From Arthrobacter sp. E3 (GTDB lineage: Bacteria; Actinomycetota; Actinomycetes; Actinomycetales; Micrococcaceae), in NCBI RefSeq assembly GCF_017353415.1, contig NZ_JAFMPX010000007.1, positions 62,001-126,000 on the forward strand: a DNA stretch of 64,000 bases, read 5' to 3'. Shown here one piece after another: positions 59,884-64,000 of the stretch; within the stretch, counting starts at the first letter, position 1, and the number at the start of each line of letters is the position of its first letter. The notes under the pieces are model-generated. The model searched no databases and was not told the DNA's origin. It saw only the letters and a program-made list of their open reading frames with translations. The position numbers and the translations under genes were made by a program.

Positions 59884-61698
59884 GTGCAAGAGATTTCCGT
59901 TCCGGCCAAGGTAGTCAGCCCCAGCACCATGAACACAACGGATTTTGTGCTGCGGCAGGCAAAACTGCCCAGCAACCCCGCACTTTTCTCCCGGCGCAAT
60001 GAAGACAACGTCTGGGTCGATGTGTCCGCCAAGGAGTTTCTCGCTGATGTAAGCGCGCTTGCAAAGGGCCTGATAGCCTCCGGGATCGAGGTTGGTGACC
60101 GGGTCGGCATCATGGCCCGCACATGCTACGAATGGTCGCTGGTGGACTTTGCCATCTGGTTTGCCGGGGCTGTCTCCGTTCCGATCTATGAAACCTCCTC
60201 CCCCTCCCAGGTGGCCTGGAATCTGGGCGACTCTGCCGCCGTGGCAATCTTTGCCGAAACCGGCGCGCATGAAAATGTCATCCGCCAGGCAGCCCACAAT
60301 GAGGACTTGAGCGCACTGACCCACGTCTGGCAGCTCGAAGGAGACGGCCTCGATGTGCTCCGCGAAGCAGGCCGCGAAGTCAGTGACGAAGCGTTGGAAG
60401 CCGCACGGGCCGCCAACGGCCTGGAAGACACCGCCACCATCATCTACACTTCCGGCACCACCGGGCGCCCCAAGGGCTGCATGCTGACCCACAAGAACTT
60501 TGTGGAACTAAGCGAAAACGCACTGTCCGTACTGGCCTCCACCGTGGTGACACCAGGCTCACAAACCGTGATGTTCCTTCCACTGGCCCACGTCTTTGCC
60601 AGGTACATCTCCGTGCTGGCAGTGGCCGGCGGCGCCAAGGTGGGCCACACACCGGACATCAAGCACCTGCTGGAGGACCTGCAGAGCTTCAAGCCAACCT
60701 TCATCCTGGCCGTGCCTCGCGTCTTTGAAAAGGTGTACAACTCCGCCTCCCTCAAGGCCGAGGGCGAAGGCAAGGGAAAGATCTTTGCTGCCGCCGCCAA
60801 AACCGCCATCGCATACTCCCGCGCGCAGCAGGACGGCGGCGCAGGGCTGGTGCTCAAGCTCAAGCACACCCTCTTTGACAAGCTTGTCTACACGAAGCTG
60901 CGCGCGGCCATGGGCGGCAACGTCCGCCACGCGGTATCCGGCGGCGGCCCACTCGGTGAGCGTCTGGGCCACTTCTACCAGGGCATCGGACTGCAGATCC
61001 TTGAGGGCTACGGCCTGACGGAAACCACGGCCCCGATCACTGTCAACCGCCCCGAGCGGATCAAGATCGGCACGGTGGGGGCCCCGCTTCCCGGCAATGC
61101 CGTGAAGATCGCGGACGACGGCGAAATCCTCGCCAAGGGCGTCTGCGTCATGAAGGGCTACTTTGGCCGCGACGACCTGACGGCGGAAAACTTCGTGGAC
61201 GGATGGTTCCGCACGGGGGACATCGGCCAGCTCGACGACCAGGGCTTCCTGACCATCACCGGGCGCAAGAAGGAAATCATCGTGACCTCCAGCGGCAAGA
61301 ATGTGGTCCCCGCCCTGTTGGAGGACCAGATCCGCGCCGACAGCATCGTTTCCCAATGCGTGGTCATTGGCGAGCAGCGCCCGTTCATTGCCGCCCTGGT
61401 CACCATAGATGAGGAAGCACTGCCACAGTGGGGCAAGCAGCACGGCCTGCCCGCAGGCATCACCGTCGCGGAGGCCGCCGAGCACCCGAACGTCATTGCG
61501 GCCGTCCAGGCAGCAGTAAACCGCGCCAACTCTTCCGTTTCACACGCCGAGGCCATCAAGCAGTTCAGGATCGTGGACAGCGACTTCACCGAGTCCTCCG
61601 GCCATCTGACCCCGTCCCTGAAGGTCAAGCGGGCCCAGGTCATGAAGGACTATGACTCCGTGGTTGAAGAGATCTACCTGAGCAAAAAGCCGGTCTAA
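59884..61698 (+). CDS. long-chain acyl-CoA synthetase (AMP-binding)
   Basis: A 604-residue ligase activating fatty acids to acyl-CoA. The ATP/AMP P-loop YTSGTTGRPKG is at 188-198, followed by the linker and gate region, YGLTETTAPITVN, DGWFRTGDIGQLDDQGFLTITGRKKEIIVTSSGKNVVP (A8 hinge), and the C-terminal lysine region HLTPSLKVKRAQV. It belongs to the FadD15-like group. The start is GTG 59884 with AAAGGAG eight bases ahead. A palindromic operator candidate (59788-59803) precedes it. The gene is monocistronic, ending at a large palindrome. Substrate chain length is not readable. Confidence 0.93.
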   Translation: MQEISVPAKVVSPSTMNTTDFVLRQAKLPSNPALFSRRNEDNVWVDVSAKEFLADVSALAKGLIASGIEVGDRVGIMARTCYEWSLVDFAIWFAGAVSVPIYETSSPSQVAWNLGDSAAVAIFAETGAHENVIRQAAHNEDLSALTHVWQLEGDGLDVLREAGREVSDEALEAARAANGLEDTATIIYTSGTTGRPKGCMLTHKNFVELSENALSVLASTVVTPGSQTVMFLPLAHVFARYISVLAVAGGAKVGHTPDIKHLLEDLQSFKPTFILAVPRVFEKVYNSASLKAEGEGKGKIFAAAAKTAIAYSRAQQDGGAGLVLKLKHTLFDKLVYTKLRAAMGGNVRHAVSGGGPLGERLGHFYQGIGLQILEGYGLTETTAPITVNRPERIKIGTVGAPLPGNAVKIADDGEILAKGVCVMKGYFGRDDLTAENFVDGWFRTGDIGQLDDQGFLTITGRKKEIIVTSSGKNVVPALLEDQIRADSIVSQCVVIGEQRPFIAALVTIDEEALPQWGKQHGLPAGITVAEAAEHPNVIAAVQAAVNRANSSVSHAEAIKQFRIVDSDFTESSGHLTPSLKVKRAQVMKDYDSVVEEIYLSKKPV

Positions 61699-61704
61699 CA
61701 AAGC

Positions 61705-61768
61705 GCGGGGGCTGTTGTGGTGATCGGAGGCTGCTATAGCAGCCTCCGATCACCACAACAGCCCCCGC
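61705..61768. terminator. 64-bp perfect palindrome (bidirectional terminator) between fadD and pyc
   Basis: Left arm 61705-61736 and right arm 61737-61768 are exact reverse complements with no spacer, 32 bp each. It begins six bases after the fadD stop and ends 11 bases before the pyc stop. As RNA it would form a very long stem from either strand, which is unusual for ordinary terminators of 10-15 bp. Confidence 0.85.
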
Positions 61769-61779
61769 AGCCGTCTGGA

Positions 61780-64000
61780 CTAGCTGATGACCACCAGCAG
61801 GTCCCCGCCTTGCACCTGGGCCACACCGGAAACGGCGAGGCGGGAGACGGTGCCGCCCACCGGCGTCGTAATTGACGCCTCCATCTTCATGGCCTCAATC
61901 GTGGCGATGGTGGACCCTGCCTCGACGACGTCACCCACCTCCACCTTGACACTAACGGCACCGGCGAACGGTGCTGCGACCTGGCCCGGTACGTTCGCAT
62001 CGGCCTGCTCAGCGGCCTTGACGGTGCTTTCAATGCCGCGGTCGCGCACTGTCACGGGGCGGCTCTGGCCGTTGAGCTTGCACACGACGGTGCGCATGCC
62101 CTTTTCATCGGCCTCGGAGACGGTCTCCAGGACCGCGATCAGGCGTACACCCTTGTCCAAAGCAATGACGTGCTCCACGCCGCGGCGCAGGCCGAACAAG
62201 TAGTCGCGTGTGTCAAGGACGGAGACGTCGCCGTACGTGTCGCGTACAGTCTGGAAGTCCTTCGTGGGCCCTGCGAACAGCAGCCGGTTCAGGGCTGCGC
62301 GGCGGGTTTCGCTATCCCCGGCCAGTTCCGCACTGTCCTCTGTGCTGAGTGTGCCCACCCGTTTAACGACGGTGCGCCCCTGCAGCGCCTTCGTGCGGAA
62401 CGGCTCCGGCCAGCCGCCGGGCGGGGTACCCAGCTCGCCGCCGAGGAAGCCGATGACGGAGTCGGGGATGTCGTAGTTTTGCGGGTTCGCCTCAAAGTCG
62501 GCCGGGTCGGCCTTGATGCCCACCAGGTGCAGGGCCAGATCCCCCACCACCTTGGACGACGGCGTGACCTTCACCAGGTGCCCCAGGATCCGGTCCGCAG
62601 CGGTGTACATGTCCTCGATTTCCTCGAAGCGCTCCCCGAGGCCCAGTGCAATGGCCTGCTGGCGCAAGTTGGAGAGCTGACCACCGGGGATTTCATGCAG
62701 GTAGACGCGGCCGGTGGGTGCGCTCAGACCTGATTCAAACGGTGAGTACAGGCGGCGTACAGCTTCCCAGTAAGGCTCAAGGGAGCTGATGGCGGCCAGG
62801 TCGATGCCCGTGTCCCGCTCGGTGTGCGCCAACGCGGCAACTAGGGCTGAAGCCGAGGGCTGGCTGGTGGTGCCGGCCAAGGCGGCGGAGGCGACGTCAA
62901 CGGCGTCGACCCCTGCATTGATGGCAGCCATCAGCGTGGCGAGCTGGCCACCGGCCGTGTCATGGGTGTGCAGGTGCACCGGCAGCTCAAAGCGTTCGCG
63001 CAAAGCCGTGACCAGCTTCGCAGCTGCAGCTGGGCGCAACACGCCGGCCATGTCCTTGATGGCCAGGATGTGCGCACCGGCGTCGACAATGCGCTGTGCC
63101 AAGGCCATGTAGTAGTCGAGGGTGTAGATGGTTTCCGCCGGGTCAAGGAGATCCCCGGTGTAGCACAGGGCCACTTCGGCAACTGCGGTGCCCGTGGCGC
63201 GCACAGCTTGGATGGCAGGCACCATCTGATCCACGTCGTTGAGTGCGTCAAAGATGCGGAAAATGTCGATTCCGCTGGCCGCAGCCTCCTTCACGAACGC
63301 GTCGGTCACCTCTGCCGGGTACGGCGTGTAACCCACCGTGTTCCGTCCGCGCAGCAGCATCTGCAGGCAGACGTTCGGAAGGGCTTCGCGCAAGGTGGCC
63401 AGACGCTGCCAGGGGTCCTCGCCCAGGAAGCGCAGCGAGACGTCATAGGTGGCCCCGCCCCACGCCTCAACGGAGAACAGCTGCGGCGTCAGCACGGAGA
63501 CAGCCGGACCGGCAGCGGCAAGGTCCCGGGTGCGGACTCGGGTGGCCAGCAGGGACTGGTGGGCGTCGCGGAAAGTTGTGTCGGTGACGGCTACGGCAGT
63601 TTGCCTACGCAGAGCTGCGGCGAAGCCTTCCGGGCCCAGTTCTGCCAGCTGTTGGCGCGTTCCGGTGGGGGCCGTGGTCGGATCAACTTCAGGCAGCTTG
63701 CTGGCCGGGTCCGCCAGCGCGTTCAGTTCGCCGTGCGGCTTATTCACTGTGACGTCGGCAAGCCAGGTCAGCAGCTTCGTGCCACGGTCCGAGGAACCGC
63801 GGTATTCGAGCAGTTCGGGGCGCTCGTCGATGAACGACGTTGCCACGTCACCGGCGTTGAACGCTGGGTCTTCCAGCACTGCCTGCAGGAAGGCGATGTT
63901 CGTGGAGACTCCGCGGATGCGGAACTCCGCAAGGGCACGGCGGGCACGGCCCACGGCGGTTTTGTAGTCGCGGCCGCGGCACGTGAGCTTCACGAGCATG
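61780..64000 (-). CDS. pyc: pyruvate carboxylase (3' part)
   Basis: The C-terminal 740 residues of the biotin enzyme that converts pyruvate to oxaloacetate; the 5' end lies beyond the window. Present are the end of the biotin-carboxylase domain (LVKLTCRGRDYKTAVGRARRALAEFRIRGV), the carboxyltransferase domain with TTFRDAHQSLLATR and the metal-binding HLHTHDTAGG, the PYC_OADA segment, and the biotinyl domain with EAMKMEAS, whose lysine codon is at 61885-61887. The enzyme is anaplerotic. The stop faces the fadD stop across a 64-bp palindrome. Confidence 0.95.
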   Translation of the reverse strand, partial: MLVKLTCRGRDYKTAVGRARRALAEFRIRGVSTNIAFLQAVLEDPAFNAGDVATSFIDERPELLEYRGSSDRGTKLLTWLADVTVNKPHGELNALADPASKLPEVDPTTAPTGTRQQLAELGPEGFAAALRRQTAVAVTDTTFRDAHQSLLATRVRTRDLAAAGPAVSVLTPQLFSVEAWGGATYDVSLRFLGEDPWQRLATLREALPNVCLQMLLRGRNTVGYTPYPAEVTDAFVKEAAASGIDIFRIFDALNDVDQMVPAIQAVRATGTAVAEVALCYTGDLLDPAETIYTLDYYMALAQRIVDAGAHILAIKDMAGVLRPAAAAKLVTALRERFELPVHLHTHDTAGGQLATLMAAINAGVDAVDVASAALAGTTSQPSASALVAALAHTERDTGIDLAAISSLEPYWEAVRRLYSPFESGLSAPTGRVYLHEIPGGQLSNLRQQAIALGLGERFEEIEDMYTAADRILGHLVKVTPSSKVVGDLALHLVGIKADPADFEANPQNYDIPDSVIGFLGGELGTPPGGWPEPFRTKALQGRTVVKRVGTLSTEDSAELAGDSETRRAALNRLLFAGPTKDFQTVRDTYGDVSVLDTRDYLFGLRRGVEHVIALDKGVRLIAVLETVSEADEKGMRTVVCKLNGQSRPVTVRDRGIESTVKAAEQADANVPGQVAAPFAGAVSVKVEVGDVVEAGSTIATIEAMKMEASITTPVGGTVSRLAVSGVAQVQGGDLLVVIS

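Noticed and set aside
60559-61485. 308-codon open frame on the minus strand opposite fadD
   Set aside because: Antisense to the conserved AMP-binding enzyme; composition and lack of motifs mark it as a shadow. The same applies to the frame at 59713-60492.

Overview
This 64 kb window is chromosomal DNA of a high-GC Gram-positive bacterium. Gene content and order point to the Micrococcaceae (Arthrobacter in the broad sense). Evidence seen: a complete actinobacterial division and cell-wall (dcw) cluster with no ftsA, sepF-yggT-divIVA behind ftsZ, a PASTA kinase next to a class II DAHP synthase, a Rv2175c-type regulator, a polyphosphate glucokinase, and a MurE whose substrate loop reads DDPH rather than the DNPR of diaminopimelate-adding enzymes, as expected for L-Lys peptidoglycan. 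Almost everything is conserved core; accessory DNA is limited to the left end and to one inserted operon.

Layout. 1-2416: accessory end with a heavily decayed alpha/beta-hydrolase pseudogene and a sulfatase. 2413-12538: housekeeping block (glnE, glnA2, panB, a small conserved protein, map, ppgK, nrdR, hisD, a membrane protein). 12538-38361: one long minus-strand division and envelope block, read mraZ, rsmH, ftsL, ftsI, murE, murF, mraY, murD, ftsW, murG, murC, ftsQ, ftsZ, pgeF, yggS, sepF, yggT, divIVA, lspA, rluA-type, dnaE. Its murein genes overlap by 1-19 bases and form one translationally coupled unit. The 5' end carries a GTGGAG array with 10-bp period (MraZ operator), and the mraZ-rsmH gap holds a hairpin matching the mraW RNA motif. 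38764-43005: a DUF3040-like protein, dinB, a Tat-type lipoprotein, a polyprenyl synthetase and the Rv2175c-type regulator. 43162-44484: a secreted LysM/lytic transglycosylase. 44623-52296: a nine-gene V/A-type ATPase operon. 52616-64000: pknL, aroG, plsC, an esterase and its membrane partner, glk, fadD and the 3' part of pyc.

Main observation. The rotary V/A-ATPase operon (peripheral stalk, C, I, K, F, E, A, B, D) lies between the transglycosylase gene and pknL, inside a neighbourhood that is otherwise actinobacterial core (polyprenyl synthetase, Rv2175c, pknL, aroG). This reads as an acquired second ATPase. All subunits are intact and linked by ATGA overlaps except subunit F, whose frame carries a single internal TGA. 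A terminator-like hairpin left of pknL has no plus-strand gene in front of it now and may mark the insertion junction.

No tRNA, rRNA, CRISPR array, transposase or integrase was recognised. Short-range structures of note: a perfect 64-bp palindrome between fadD and pyc, a cluster of five degenerate ~30-bp repeats between dnaE and the pseudouridine synthase gene, and a 16-bp perfect palindrome in the fadD promoter region.
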